Positions 27,362 through 35,847 of a stretch of 64,000 nucleotides of DNA are shown here, piece after piece. The stretch's first letter is position 1, and every line of letters begins with the position of its first letter. The translations under genes and the position numbers were made by a program. The stretch is from Roseibium sp. TrichSKD4 (GTDB taxonomy: Bacteria > Pseudomonadota > Alphaproteobacteria > Rhizobiales > Stappiaceae): NCBI RefSeq assembly GCF_000148725.1, contig NZ_GL476319.1, positions 515,772-579,771 on the forward strand, in the 5' to 3' direction. The notes beneath the pieces were generated by a model. The model was not told where the DNA came from. It made no database searches and saw only the letters and a list, made by a program, of their open reading frames with translations.

Positions 27362-28090
27362 ATGAGACGGCTCCTGCTTGCATTCTCCGCCTTCTTTCTT
27401 GTTCCACTGGCCTCGTTTGCTGGCGATCAAGCCAGTTTGCAGATCCTTGGGTTTTCAAAGGATGGCAATCACTTTGCCTTTGAGCAATATGGCATTCAGG
27501 ATGGATCGGGCTTTCCCTATTCCGAGATTTACGTCTTGGACGTGAAAGGCGACAAATGGGTGAAGCCCTCCCCTTTCCGCCGAACCGACGAAGTGGACGA
27601 AACCCAAGGTTACGATCCGGATCGACTGCTCACAGAAACCCGCAGCGAAAACCGTTTGGCCGCGCAGGAGTTGCTGAGTGGGTCCGGCATTGCCGGAAAA
27701 GGCGAGATCGTTGGTCACAACCCAATCACTGAACTCAACGCCAACCCTTTTGAAATGCGGGTCAATCCGCGCTTCGCGATTCCAGCGATTAATGGGGAGC
27801 TGACCGTATCGCTCTCTCAGTTTGACCTACCCGACGAAACCTGCAGCGGCTATGGAGCAGAAACCAAGGGGTTCCGGCTTAGTGTATCCCACGCCGGTCA
27901 AACCCGGACGCTCCATCACGACAAGATCCTGCCCAAAAGCCGGGGCTGTGCCTTGTCGTATCGCATCGACCGCGTGGTGACATACTTCCCGCAAGACCGG
28001 CTGCCGGTGATGGCCATCTTCGTCCATGTCAGCACGCTGGGTTTTGAAGGGCCAGATGGTCGCTTCATTGCCATCACCGCACCTTTTTGA
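27362..28090 (+). CDS. DUF2259 exported protein
   Basis: A 242-residue protein with a signal peptide ('LLLAFSAFFLVPLASFAGD'). Its pattern matches the predicted-secreted family DUF2259: 'LGFSKDGNHFAFEQYGIQDGSGFPYSEIYVLDV' at the N-terminus and 'LPVMAIFVHVSTLGFEGPDGRFIAI' at the C-terminus. Two cysteines ('ETCSGYG', 'RGCALSYR') could form a disulfide in the periplasm. Function is unknown. The start is ATG 27362; a TTG just upstream is also possible. It precedes rpe by 121 bp. Confidence 0.82.
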   Translation: MRRLLLAFSAFFLVPLASFAGDQASLQILGFSKDGNHFAFEQYGIQDGSGFPYSEIYVLDVKGDKWVKPSPFRRTDEVDETQGYDPDRLLTETRSENRLAAQELLSGSGIAGKGEIVGHNPITELNANPFEMRVNPRFAIPAINGELTVSLSQFDLPDETCSGYGAETKGFRLSVSHAGQTRTLHHDKILPKSRGCALSYRIDRVVTYFPQDRLPVMAIFVHVSTLGFEGPDGRFIAITAPF

Positions 28091-28211
28091 TCAAGAACTT
28101 CACCCCATCCTGGCTTAAACCGATTGAGTGGCCCTGCTCTGGCTTGCCCTGTCCGTATCCACGTGTTAGCGGGCTTGCACAATCCTGACATTTGGCAAGC
28201 GGAGCCTTTTC

Positions 28212-28883
28212 ATGTCCAAAGACGTTCTCATCGCCCCATCCATTCTGGCATCGGATTTTTCCAAGCTTGGACAGGAAGTCCGCAATGTGGTGGAAGCGGG
28301 AGCCGACTGGATCCATCTGGACGTGATGGATGGTCACTTTGTCCCAAACATTACCTTTGGCCCGGACGTCATTGCCAAGCTCCGCCCGCACACGGACAAG
28401 GTCTTTGACACACACCTGATGATCGCGCCTTGCGATCCTTATCTGGAAGCCTTTGCTAAAGCAGGCTCGGACATCATCACCGTTCATGCAGAAGCCGGCC
28501 CGCATCTCGACCGTTCGCTTCAGGCAATTCGCAATCTGGGCAAGAAAGCGGGAGTTTCGCTGAACCCGTCAACACCGGAAAACGTCATTGAATATGTTCT
28601 GGACCGGCTCGACCTCGTCCTTCTGATGACAGTGAACCCCGGTTTTGGTGGCCAGAAGTTCATTCACCCGGTTGTTGAGAAGGTCAAGCGCATCAAGGAC
28701 ATGATCGGCGACCGCCGGATTGACATTGAGATCGACGGCGGCGTGACGCCGGAAACCGCCCCGTTGGTTGCGGCGGCTGGCGCAAATGTGCTGGTCGCAG
28801 GCTCTGCTGTCTTCAAGGGCGACAGCGTTGAGAGCTACCGCACCAATATCGACGCAATTCGATCTGCGGCCGCAAACGCGTGA
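28212..28883 (+). CDS. rpe: Ribulose-phosphate 3-epimerase
   Basis: Interconverts D-ribulose 5-phosphate and D-xylulose 5-phosphate in the pentose phosphate pathway. The 223-residue TIM barrel shows '[17 protein letters not shown]', '[21 protein letters not shown]', '[14 protein letters not shown]', '[12 protein letters not shown]' and 'VAGSAVF'. The metal/catalytic His and Asp residues are all in place. It has a good GGAG Shine-Dalgarno and stands alone, with a structured intergenic element after it. Confidence 0.97.
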   Translation: MSKDVLIAPSILASDFSKLGQEVRNVVEAGADWIHLDVMDGHFVPNITFGPDVIAKLRPHTDKVFDTHLMIAPCDPYLEAFAKAGSDIITVHAEAGPHLDRSLQAIRNLGKKAGVSLNPSTPENVIEYVLDRLDLVLLMTVNPGFGGQKFIHPVVEKVKRIKDMIGDRRIDIEIDGGVTPETAPLVAAAGANVLVAGSAVFKGDSVESYRTNIDAIRSAAANA

Positions 28884-28963
28884 TCATATCAGTCGTTCAT
28901 CGTGCCAATAAGCATAGTGAAATCTGATTGATTTGCATGACAGCATTCATTTAGCTTCAGACT

Positions 28964-29037
28964 GTGAACCCAAACGCAGGCATGAGCGATACTCCGCCAA
29001 TGGCGGCCATGTCACTTGAGATACCGTTTGGGTTCAC
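28964..29037. ncRNA. Candidate structured element: 13-bp perfect inverted repeat enclosing a second hairpin
   Basis: GTGAACCCAAACG (28964-28976) is an exact inverted match to CGTTTGGGTTCAC (29025-29037). Inside the 48-nt loop, CCGCC-AAT-GGCGG (28994-29006) forms its own stem. It lies in the 197-bp gap between rpe and a convergent small gene and has no U-tract. It may be a small RNA, a mobile palindromic repeat or a bidirectional transcript end. Confidence 0.45.
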
Positions 29038-29080
29038 GCCAAGAATTGAAAACTAAACTTTTAATTTCTAACCATCTACA

Positions 29081-29416
29081 TCACGGCAGATAAGTCAGAC
29101 TTTCAAGAACCGCCTTCTTGTCCCAAAACTGAAACTTCGCAACGACACTCTTGTCGTACATCTGCTCGTCTTCCTTGTCGTAGTACTGGCAGGCGAAATA
29201 GAGGTGGTCCTTGTTTTCTGACCCGGTTGCCTCGTCATAGGCATAACCGTGCCAAATCTCCGTATCGCAGGTGCCAAGACCTGTGAGAGCAGCCGCAACG
29301 CCGGAGACGCCGGAGGCCGTGGTCAGGAAGCGACCGAAATCGACGTCTTGCGCGGCAAGAGGCGCAACCGCAAGAACGGACAGGCCAAGGGCGAGACCAA
29401 TTGAACGAAAATTCAT
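29081..29416 (-). CDS. Small exported protein of unknown function
   Basis: A 111-residue protein with a clear signal peptide ('IGLALGLSVLAVAPLAAQD') and a mature part of about 90 residues. Two cysteines ('GTCDTEIWHGYAYDEAT', 'YFACQYYDKEDEQMYDKS') may form a disulfide. I do not recognise a family. ATG 29416 has TTGGAG 8 nt upstream and begins directly at the signal sequence. It converges on rpe across the inverted-repeat element. Confidence 0.75.
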   Translation of the reverse strand: MNFRSIGLALGLSVLAVAPLAAQDVDFGRFLTTASGVSGVAAALTGLGTCDTEIWHGYAYDEATGSENKDHLYFACQYYDKEDEQMYDKSVVAKFQFWDKKAVLESLTYLP

Positions 29417-29547
29417 GCAAAAACTCCAAAATCCTGAATTGCAAAAACAGGTAGACACAATCAAAGATCAAGATAAACCCGTTCCAACTTCGCTTCTTCT
29501 CCATGCGAAGGCTTTTTCAATCAATTGTTGGTTACAACAATAGTGCC

Positions 29548-30075
29548 ATGGCAAATGGCCCAACAGATGATTGCGCTCCCGCGTGCTTCTCTTCACTCCA
29601 TCTCTGCCGATGGAGACGCTCTGCCGTGTTTGCACTTGTCTGGAGCCTTATGATCACGGCACTTGCGGCCTTCCAGCTCACTCAGGCCAGTCGCTCTCTG
29701 GAAGATGGAAGACTGGACACGTTGGGCTTCCTTGCTGTTGGCAGCTTCGTTGGCGCGATTTTCGCGCTTGTCTTCGACGCTCTTGTCCGCCATTTCCGAC
29801 CCCAGCCCAGCGCCCGATTTGCCGCACTGTTTGTCGGCCTGACAACCGGAACAGTCGGCTTCTCCGCCTTCCTGCATTTTCTGGACTGCAGGTCCTATTA
29901 TGCGTCATGGCACAGTTCGACGTTCAAGTACTGAGTGGGCGAACAGATCGTGACCGGTTCCGGATCACTCTATATTTTCCTCGTCCACGTCACGTCCCCG
30001 CTGATGCCCTGGGGTGTTGTGCTGCTGTTGAGTGCATGTGCATTCGAAGCCCGACGCTCTAAAAACAGCCGCTAA
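29548..30075 (+). pseudogene. Small membrane protein gene interrupted by an in-frame TGA
   Basis: The frame from about 29503/29548 encodes two hydrophobic segments ('SAVFALVWSLMITALAAF', 'LGFLAVGSFVGAIFALVF') and a third ('ARFAALFVGLTTGTVGFSAFL'), ending at TGA 29932-29934 after 'STFKY'. In the same frame reading continues 46 codons to TAA at 30075 with another membrane-like stretch ('GSGSLYIFLVHVTSPLMPWGVVLLLSA'). A TGG-to-TGA change would restore one protein of about 175 residues. So this is a nonsense mutation, a sequencing error, or a shorter real protein followed by chance hydrophobic sequence. Family is unknown. Confidence 0.5.
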
Positions 30076-30140
30076 CATTTTGCGATTAAACGATGTCCGG
30101 GAGCTCGATCAGGTCCATGGAAAGTTCACCCTTGCATTTA

Positions 30141-30154
30141 GTACGATATCGTAC
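30141..30154. promoter_or_regulatory. Perfect 14-bp palindrome, probable MarR operator
   Basis: GTACGATATCGTAC is fully palindromic and lies 14 bp before the preferred nitroreductase start (30169). The second gene of that operon encodes a MarR regulator, a family that usually represses its own operon through such palindromes. It probably overlaps the -10 region. Confidence 0.65.
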
Positions 30155-30168
30155 CAATGAAGTTTCAG

Positions 30169-31275
30169 ATGTCCCTTTCCAGACGCAAGATGTTGTTTGT
30201 TCTCGGTGGTGGAGGCATTTTGGCAGCCGGTACAGGCATTGGATCCTTTGCAGCCACCCGAACGCCCAAGACTGCTCTTGCACCGTGGGATCAGGCCGGA
30301 GCCGAAACAGAGCCGCGACGCAAAGCCCTGTCCCACGCGATCCTCGCCCCCAACCCGCATAACCGCCAGCCCTGGCTGGTGGATCTGGACACACCAGACA
30401 CAGTGATCCTTTACCGCGACACGACCCGTGACCTGCCGCATACCGATCCCTATCACCGCCAGCTGACCATCGGCCTTGGTTGTTTTCTAGAACTCATGAT
30501 CATTGCAGCCGCTCAGGACGGTTACAGGGTTGATCTGGACCTTTACCCCCAAGGGGAAACGGGACCGGTGGCGATCGCCAAATTCTCGAAAGGAGCAGAA
30601 GCCGATCCGCTCTTTGCCCAGATCATGCATCGCCGGACCTGCAAGGAGCCTTTTGCGTCAACACCGGTTCCTGCCGACAAGATTGCGGCCCTGAGCTCCC
30701 TTGCGAGGGTCATAACCGAGCAACAGCAGGTATCCGCTGTTAAAAAGCTGGCTTGGGCCGCTCACAAGGTCGAAATGCAGACCCCGCACACCCTCAAGGA
30801 GAGCGTGGATCTGATGCGCATGGGAAGGGCGGAAATCGATGCCAATCCCGACGGAATCGATCTTGGCGGCCCTTTCCTGGAAAGCCTGATGTTGGTTGGC
30901 ATACTGACGCGGGAAGCGGAGATGGACACAACATCCAGCGCCTTTCAGGAAGGCATGCGCATCTATCACGAGATTCACGAAAACACACCCGCCTATGCCG
31001 TGGTCACCACAAAAGGAAATACGCGGCAAGACCAAATCGAGGCAGGTCGTCGCTGGATCCGGCTGAACCTGACGACAACCGAGCTGGGTCTTGCCCTTCA
31101 CCCGGTGAGCCAAGCCTTGCAGGAATATCCCGAAATGGCCGACCATTACAAAGCCGTGCATGAACTGCTTACCGAACCCGGCCACACGGTGCAAATGCTC
31201 GGGCGGCTGGGCTATGGTCCGCAAAGGGCACCCTCCCCGCGTTGGCCATTGGAAACCCGGATTGTGAATGCATAA
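30169..31275 (+). CDS. Tat-exported nitroreductase-family (Acg-like) FMN protein
   Basis: A 368-residue protein. The N-terminus 'SLSRRKMLFVLGGGGILAAGTGIG' is a twin-arginine signal, implying export in a folded, cofactor-loaded state. The body has the Acg/nitroreductase pattern 'LSHAILAPNPHNRQPWLVDLD', 'HRQLTIGLGCFLELMIIAA' and 'RRTCKEPFASTPVP'. Acg-type proteins bind FMN; their substrate is unclear. ATG 30169 is chosen over 30157 because the latter lies 2 nt from the palindrome and the Tat motif fits the shorter form. It overlaps the MarR gene by 8 bp. Confidence 0.85.
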   Translation: MSLSRRKMLFVLGGGGILAAGTGIGSFAATRTPKTALAPWDQAGAETEPRRKALSHAILAPNPHNRQPWLVDLDTPDTVILYRDTTRDLPHTDPYHRQLTIGLGCFLELMIIAAAQDGYRVDLDLYPQGETGPVAIAKFSKGAEADPLFAQIMHRRTCKEPFASTPVPADKIAALSSLARVITEQQQVSAVKKLAWAAHKVEMQTPHTLKESVDLMRMGRAEIDANPDGIDLGGPFLESLMLVGILTREAEMDTTSSAFQEGMRIYHEIHENTPAYAVVTTKGNTRQDQIEAGRRWIRLNLTTTELGLALHPVSQALQEYPEMADHYKAVHELLTEPGHTVQMLGRLGYGPQRAPSPRWPLETRIVNA

Positions 31276-31720
31276 CGAGACGCTTGCTGCCTATTTCGGC
31301 TTTTTCAACGAAATCGGCATCATAGAGCAATTGAGTCGCACGCTGCTGGAAGCCCGTTTGCCGGACGGGCTGACAGCTGCTCATTTCGGCGTGCTCAATC
31401 ACCTGATCCGGGTAAAGGACGGGCAAACGCCAGTTGCCCTCGCACAGGCCTTTCAGGTTCCCAAGACAACCATGACCCACACGCTTGGCGGTCTTGAACG
31501 GCGCAAACTGGTAACGCTCTCACCAAACCCGGAGGACGGACGCAGCAAATGCGTCTGGCTGACCGAGGACGGCAGGCAGTTGCGCGATGCCGCGATATTG
31601 GCCCTTGCCCCGGACATTGCCGAACTGCAGCAGCAAATCCCGCTGGAAAGCATCATCGACCTCCTGCCGAAGCTCGCCGAAATCCGATCCTATCTGGATG
31701 CAAACCGCGATAATCGCTGA
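31268..31720 (+). CDS. MarR family transcriptional regulator
   Basis: A 150-residue protein with a winged HTH of MarR type: 'LTAAHFGVLNHLIRVKDGQTPVALAQAFQVPKTTMTHTLGGLERRKLVTLSPNPEDGRSKCVWLTEDG'. Flanking helices would form the dimer interface. Its start lies within the end of the nitroreductase gene, so the two are translationally coupled. It probably represses the pair through the palindrome at 30141-30154; the inducer is unknown. Confidence 0.92.
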   Translation: MHNETLAAYFGFFNEIGIIEQLSRTLLEARLPDGLTAAHFGVLNHLIRVKDGQTPVALAQAFQVPKTTMTHTLGGLERRKLVTLSPNPEDGRSKCVWLTEDGRQLRDAAILALAPDIAELQQQIPLESIIDLLPKLAEIRSYLDANRDNR

Positions 31721-31821
31721 GATAAGCCATCAGACGACCAATTCACTAGGCCTGGCATGTTGAGGTCCGGCACATCGTCTGCTATTCCGCACCCACCTTC
31801 TCCCGAGCTAGAGGATAGCTG

Positions 31822-33150
31822 ATGATCCCGCGCTATTCGCGGCCTGACATGGTCGCTATTTGGTCCCCTGAATCCAAGTTCCGCATCTGGTTTGAAATCG
31901 AGGCGCATGCCTGTGACGCGCTCGCAGACCTCGGCGTCATTCCAAAGGACGCGGCAAAGACCATTTGGGAAAAGGGCGGCGCGGCCACCTTTGACATCGA
32001 CCGCATCGACGAGATCGAGCGCGAGACCAAGCACGACGTCATCGCCTTCCTGACACATCTGGCGGAAATCGTTGGCCCTGATGCCCGTTTCGTCCACCAG
32101 GGCATGACTTCGTCCGACGTGCTGGACACGTGCTTCAACGTGCAGCTGGTCAAGGCAACCGACCTTCTTTTGAAGGACATGGACGACCTTCTGGCCGCCA
32201 TCAAGCGCCGCGCCTTTGAACACAAGGACACGGTCACCATCGGCCGCTCCCACGGCATCCATGCCGAACCGGTGACATTCGGCCTGAAGATGGCACAGGC
32301 CTATGCGGAGTTTGACCGCTGCCGCACCCGCCTCGTCAATGCCCGCGAGGAAATCGCCACCTGTGCCATTTCCGGCGCCGTTGGCACCTTCGCAAACATT
32401 GATCCGCGCGTTGAAGAGCATGTCGCCAAGGCGATGGGCCTGCAGGCCGAGCCGGTCTCCACGCAGGTCATCCCGCGTGACCGCCATGCCATGTATTTCG
32501 CAACGCTCGGCGTCATCGCTTCGTCCATCGAGCGTCTGGCAACGGAAATCCGTCACCTACAGCGCACCGAAGTTCTGGAAGCCGAGGAATTCTTCTCCAA
32601 GGGCCAGAAGGGCTCGTCGGCAATGCCGCACAAGCGCAACCCGGTGCTGACGGAAAATCTGACCGGTCTGGCACGTCTGGTGCGCATGTCGAGCGTTCCG
32701 GCCATGGAAAACGTCGCCCTGTGGCACGAGCGGGACATCTCCCACTCCTCCGTTGAGCGCATGATCGGTCCGGACACGACCGTCACCCTCGACTTCGCCC
32801 TCGCCCGTCTGACCAATGTTATCGACAAGCTGATGGTCTATCCGGAGCGCATGGTCGGCAACATGGATCGCCTCGGCGGTCTCGTTCATTCCCAGCGCAT
32901 CCTGCTGGCGCTCACTCAGGCTGGCTCGTCCCGTGAAGACGCCTACCGCCTCGTGCAGCGCAACGCCATGAAGGTCTGGGACAGCTATCAGGTCTCCGGC
33001 GACGCCAAGGTCGACTTCCTGACCGAGCTGCTGGCGGATGAGGACGTGCGCAAGTATCTTTCCGAAGAGGAAATCCGCGACCGGTTCGACCTTGGCTACC
33101 ACACCAAGAATGTCGACACGATCTTCAAGCGGGTGTTCGGGGAAGGCTAA
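31822..33150 (+). CDS. purB: Adenylosuccinate lyase
   Basis: Catalyses two fumarate-releasing steps of purine synthesis (SAICAR to AICAR, adenylosuccinate to AMP). The 442-residue product has the superfamily signature 'GSSAMPHKRNPVLTENL', the catalytic His in 'GRSHGIHAEPVTFG', and 'TSSDVLDTCFNVQL'. Start and length fit the family. Codon use is strongly C-ending, unlike several neighbours, as expected for a highly expressed gene. A metallophosphoesterase gene follows 12 nt later. Other pur genes lie at 38224 and beyond. Confidence 0.97.
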   Translation: MIPRYSRPDMVAIWSPESKFRIWFEIEAHACDALADLGVIPKDAAKTIWEKGGAATFDIDRIDEIERETKHDVIAFLTHLAEIVGPDARFVHQGMTSSDVLDTCFNVQLVKATDLLLKDMDDLLAAIKRRAFEHKDTVTIGRSHGIHAEPVTFGLKMAQAYAEFDRCRTRLVNAREEIATCAISGAVGTFANIDPRVEEHVAKAMGLQAEPVSTQVIPRDRHAMYFATLGVIASSIERLATEIRHLQRTEVLEAEEFFSKGQKGSSAMPHKRNPVLTENLTGLARLVRMSSVPAMENVALWHERDISHSSVERMIGPDTTVTLDFALARLTNVIDKLMVYPERMVGNMDRLGGLVHSQRILLALTQAGSSREDAYRLVQRNAMKVWDSYQVSGDAKVDFLTELLADEDVRKYLSEEEIRDRFDLGYHTKNVDTIFKRVFGEG

Positions 33151-33162
33151 GGACCTGCACTC

Positions 33163-33912
33163 ATGAAAATCGCCGTCGTCTCTGACATTCATGGCAACTT
33201 ACCAGCTCTTGAGGCTGTGCTTGCCGATTTGAAGTCGGAGGCGACGGATGTTGTCGTCAATCTTGGCGATTGCGTATCTGGTCCGCTATGGCCGGAGGAG
33301 ACTGCGCAACTGCTCATGGAGCAAGAGTGGCCGACTGTTCGAGGCAACCATGACAGGCAGGTTCTGAACGCACTAAGTTCGCCTGAAACCACCACCGACG
33401 GTTTCTCCATTCGGCGGCTTTCAGAAACAAGCAAACAATGGCTCGCATCCCTGCAACCGACTATCCGGTTTTCCGAAGAGATTTTCCTCTGTCATGGCAC
33501 ACCAACTCATGACAACAAATACCTGACAGAACAGGTCGAAGGCTCCAAAGCCTTTTTGGCGGATGAAGCAACAATTGCAGCCGCGCTTGAAGGCGAACGC
33601 TCACCCCTCATCTGCTGCGGCCATACCCACATTCCCCGGGTCATTCGGCTGACCTGCACCGGCCAGACAATCGTCAATCCGGGAAGCATCGGTTTGCCTG
33701 CTTATGACGATGACCAGCCTCTTTGGCACAAGATGGAGATCGGCAGCCCGCATGCACGATATGCGATCGTGCAGAAAACGGGCATCGGCTGGTTCTTTTA
33801 CGAAAAGGTCGTGACCTATGATTGGCAAAAGGCAGCGCAACAAGCCGAGCAAAATGGTCGACCAACTTGGGCTCATTCGCTCAGGCATGGTTTTTTTGGT
33901 CCCCTTTCGTAG
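33163..33912 (+). CDS. Calcineurin-like metallophosphoesterase (YfcE/MJ0936-type)
   Basis: A 249-residue phosphoesterase with the five metal-binding blocks in order: 'VVSDIHGNLPAL', 'VVNLGDCVSG', 'TVRGNHDRQ', 'FLCHGTP' and 'ICCGHTHIPRV', plus 'IVNPGSIGLP'. Enzymes of this group hydrolyse phosphodiesters or phosphomonoesters; physiological substrate is unknown. It starts 12 nt after purB, so it is probably on the same transcript. Confidence 0.92.
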   Translation: MKIAVVSDIHGNLPALEAVLADLKSEATDVVVNLGDCVSGPLWPEETAQLLMEQEWPTVRGNHDRQVLNALSSPETTTDGFSIRRLSETSKQWLASLQPTIRFSEEIFLCHGTPTHDNKYLTEQVEGSKAFLADEATIAAALEGERSPLICCGHTHIPRVIRLTCTGQTIVNPGSIGLPAYDDDQPLWHKMEIGSPHARYAIVQKTGIGWFFYEKVVTYDWQKAAQQAEQNGRPTWAHSLRHGFFGPLS

Positions 33913-33994
33913 TCGCCTCTTGGCCTTGTAAACACTTGAATTTCTGAAGCTGTCGCCTCACATAGCTGACTTTGAAAACAATGAAAGCTGGTCG

Positions 33995-34549
33995 ATGAAA
34001 ATCGCAGACACGGACATTCTTCTCGTTCCCGGCTACGGCGAAACGCCGCCTGATCACTGGATGCAGCGATGGCAGGCGAAGATGGCCAATGCCTGGATCG
34101 TGGAGCAGAAAAACTGGCATCAACCTGTTCGTAAAGACTGGGAAGATGCCCTGCTCAAGCGACTGGAAAAGACCACCCGGCCAGTTGTTCTGGTCGGGCA
34201 TTCGCTTGGCTGTATTTTAATCTCGCATATGGGCCATCAGCTGAAAGACAATGTGAAGGCTGCCTATCTGGTGGCGCCATCTGATTGGGACCGCGAAGGG
34301 CTGGTGAAGGAATTTGACGGCGGAGCCTTCAAACCGATCTCACTGGACCCGATTCCTTTCCGAACCCATGTGGTTGCCAGCCGCAACGATCCCTATTGCG
34401 AGTTTGCAAGAGCCGAGCTTTTCGCAAAATCCTGGGGCTCCACCTTTCAGGACGCAGGCATGGTCGGGCACATCAACATGGAGTCTGGTCACGGCCCGTG
34501 GCCAGAGGGTCTTATGTCCTTTGCCGGTTTCATGAAGAAACTCGGCTAA
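33995..34549 (+). CDS. RBBP9/YdeN family alpha/beta hydrolase
   Basis: A 184-residue serine hydrolase. It starts 'ILLVPGYGETPPDHWMQRWQ', typical of the RBBP9/YdeN family. The nucleophile is in 'LVGHSLGCIL', the acid in 'VVASRNDPYC' and the catalytic His in 'ESGHGPWPEG'. Substrate is unknown. It is followed by a strong intrinsic terminator. Confidence 0.92.
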   Translation: MKIADTDILLVPGYGETPPDHWMQRWQAKMANAWIVEQKNWHQPVRKDWEDALLKRLEKTTRPVVLVGHSLGCILISHMGHQLKDNVKAAYLVAPSDWDREGLVKEFDGGAFKPISLDPIPFRTHVVASRNDPYCEFARAELFAKSWGSTFQDAGMVGHINMESGHGPWPEGLMSFAGFMKKLG

Positions 34550-34576
34550 CTCCCCTAAGTACCGAACAAATCTGAC

Positions 34577-34622
34577 AAACGCGGTATCAGTTCATCCTGC
34601 ATGAACCGAGCCGCGTTTTTTG
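34577..34622 (+). terminator. Rho-independent terminator after the alpha/beta hydrolase gene
   Basis: Outer stem AAACGCGG (34577-34584) pairs with CCGCGTTT (34611-34618), inner stem GTTCAT-(5)-ATGAAC (34590-34606), then a T-run. Confidence 0.85.
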
Positions 34623-34794
34623 TTTCAGCAAGCGCATTGTTATTACCTATTTAAACAATAGGCAGAAATACACTCCAAAACCGCCGCAGAGTTCGTTGAC
34701 ATGCTTGTGATTGCTATTGTTGGCCTTGCGGGTTCCCCAACGCGAATTCCTCGGCAATAGTCTCAATATTCTAAAGACTTGCGGAGGCGAGAAC

Positions 34795-35241
34795 GTGTTC
34801 AAATCCCTATTGCTGGCAGGAGCGGCGATCGCAGCAGCGCTTCCGGCCGCAGCAGCATCCGGAGACCGGGTGCAAATCACCGGCGAAGTGATTGACAGCT
34901 GGTGCTATTATTCCGGCGTTATGGGTGGCCCGGACGCGGTCACCGGCACCGCGCACCACACATGTGCGCTTTGGTGTGCAGCCGGCGGCATTCCGGTCGG
35001 CATCCTGACCGAAGAAGGCAAGATCTACATGGTCCTGAAATGGAAAGACCATGACAAGGTCGGAGACGGCAAAACCATCCTGTCTGTTCAAAGCCACCAA
35101 CTCGTCGCCGATGGCTTGCACTATGAGCGCGATGGCATCGACTACATTCTGGTTGAAGACATTGTCGCCGACAATGGCATTCCGCTTCGCAATCACGAAG
35201 ATTACGGCTTTGTGCCGCCCTTCGCAGAACCAAAACAATAA
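34795..35241 (+). CDS. Exported Cys-rich protein of unknown function, first gene of a SCO operon
   Basis: A 148-residue protein with a signal peptide ('LLLAGAAIAAALPAAAASGD'). The mature domain has three cysteines in 'SWCYYSGVMGG' and 'AHHTCALWCAAGGIPVGIL'; the adjacent HH and Cys residues look like a metal or haem-independent redox site. The rest is small beta-rich sequence. I do not recognise a named family. GTG 34795 has GGAGG 8 nt upstream. It starts an operon of three exported proteins, the last a SCO1 homologue, suggesting a copper or thiol role in the periplasm. This is inference from context. Confidence 0.78.
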   Translation: MFKSLLLAGAAIAAALPAAAASGDRVQITGEVIDSWCYYSGVMGGPDAVTGTAHHTCALWCAAGGIPVGILTEEGKIYMVLKWKDHDKVGDGKTILSVQSHQLVADGLHYERDGIDYILVEDIVADNGIPLRNHEDYGFVPPFAEPKQ

Positions 35242-35253
35242 AGGAGCATTCCC

Positions 35254-35847
35254 ATGAAGAAACTTGCAATGCTCCTCATGATGAGCGCGATCGCCTCGCC
35301 TGCACTTTCTGAAGACGGCGAAGGTCCTTATTCCGCGAACAGTCAGGCAAAAAGCTGGAGCCTGTTTGGCGAAGAAAAGGCACGTTTTGAAGCACGTGTT
35401 ACCGACGCCCTTTGCGAACTCACAGGCGATTGCCCGGACGACTGCGGTGGCGGAGAGCGCCCGATGGTCGTCATGCGCAAAGACGACAACAAGATGTTGA
35501 TCGTAAACAAGGGCGGCGCGCCAAACTTCACCGGCGCAAACTACCGTCTATCCGAATATTGCGGTCAGGACGTTGAAGTTGACGGTCTACTGGTCGGTGA
35601 CCCTGATCTGACACCAGGCATCGGTGCCAAGGTCTATCAGGTTCAGTTGATCCGCGCGACCGGGTCGGACGAGTGGGTCAAGACAAACCTCTACACCAAA
35701 CAGTGGGCCAAGAAATATCCAGAAGCCAAGGGCAAGGGCCCGTGGTTCAAGCGCGATCCGAACGTGAAGGCAGAGATCGCCAAAACCGGATATTTCGGGA
35801 TTGGCCTTGAAGCTGACAAAAAATGGCTCGAGGAAAACGCGGAATGA
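35254..35847 (+). CDS. Exported Cys-containing protein of unknown function, second gene of the SCO operon
   Basis: A 197-residue protein with a signal peptide ('LAMLLMMSAIASPALSED'). Cysteines cluster in 'ALCELTGDCPDDCGGGERP', with one more in 'SEYCGQDVEVDG'. The C-terminal third is lysine-rich ('KQWAKKYPEAKGKGPWFKRDP'). No family recognised. It begins 12 nt after the previous gene, with GGAG, and its TGA overlaps the SCO ATG. All three proteins should therefore be made together and exported. Confidence 0.78.
   Translation: MKKLAMLLMMSAIASPALSEDGEGPYSANSQAKSWSLFGEEKARFEARVTDALCELTGDCPDDCGGGERPMVVMRKDDNKMLIVNKGGAPNFTGANYRLSEYCGQDVEVDGLLVGDPDLTPGIGAKVYQVQLIRATGSDEWVKTNLYTKQWAKKYPEAKGKGPWFKRDPNVKAEIAKTGYFGIGLEADKKWLEENAE

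Noticed and set aside
31690-32556. Long open frame on the minus strand opposite purB
   Set aside because: Shadow; the purB frame has clear family motifs.
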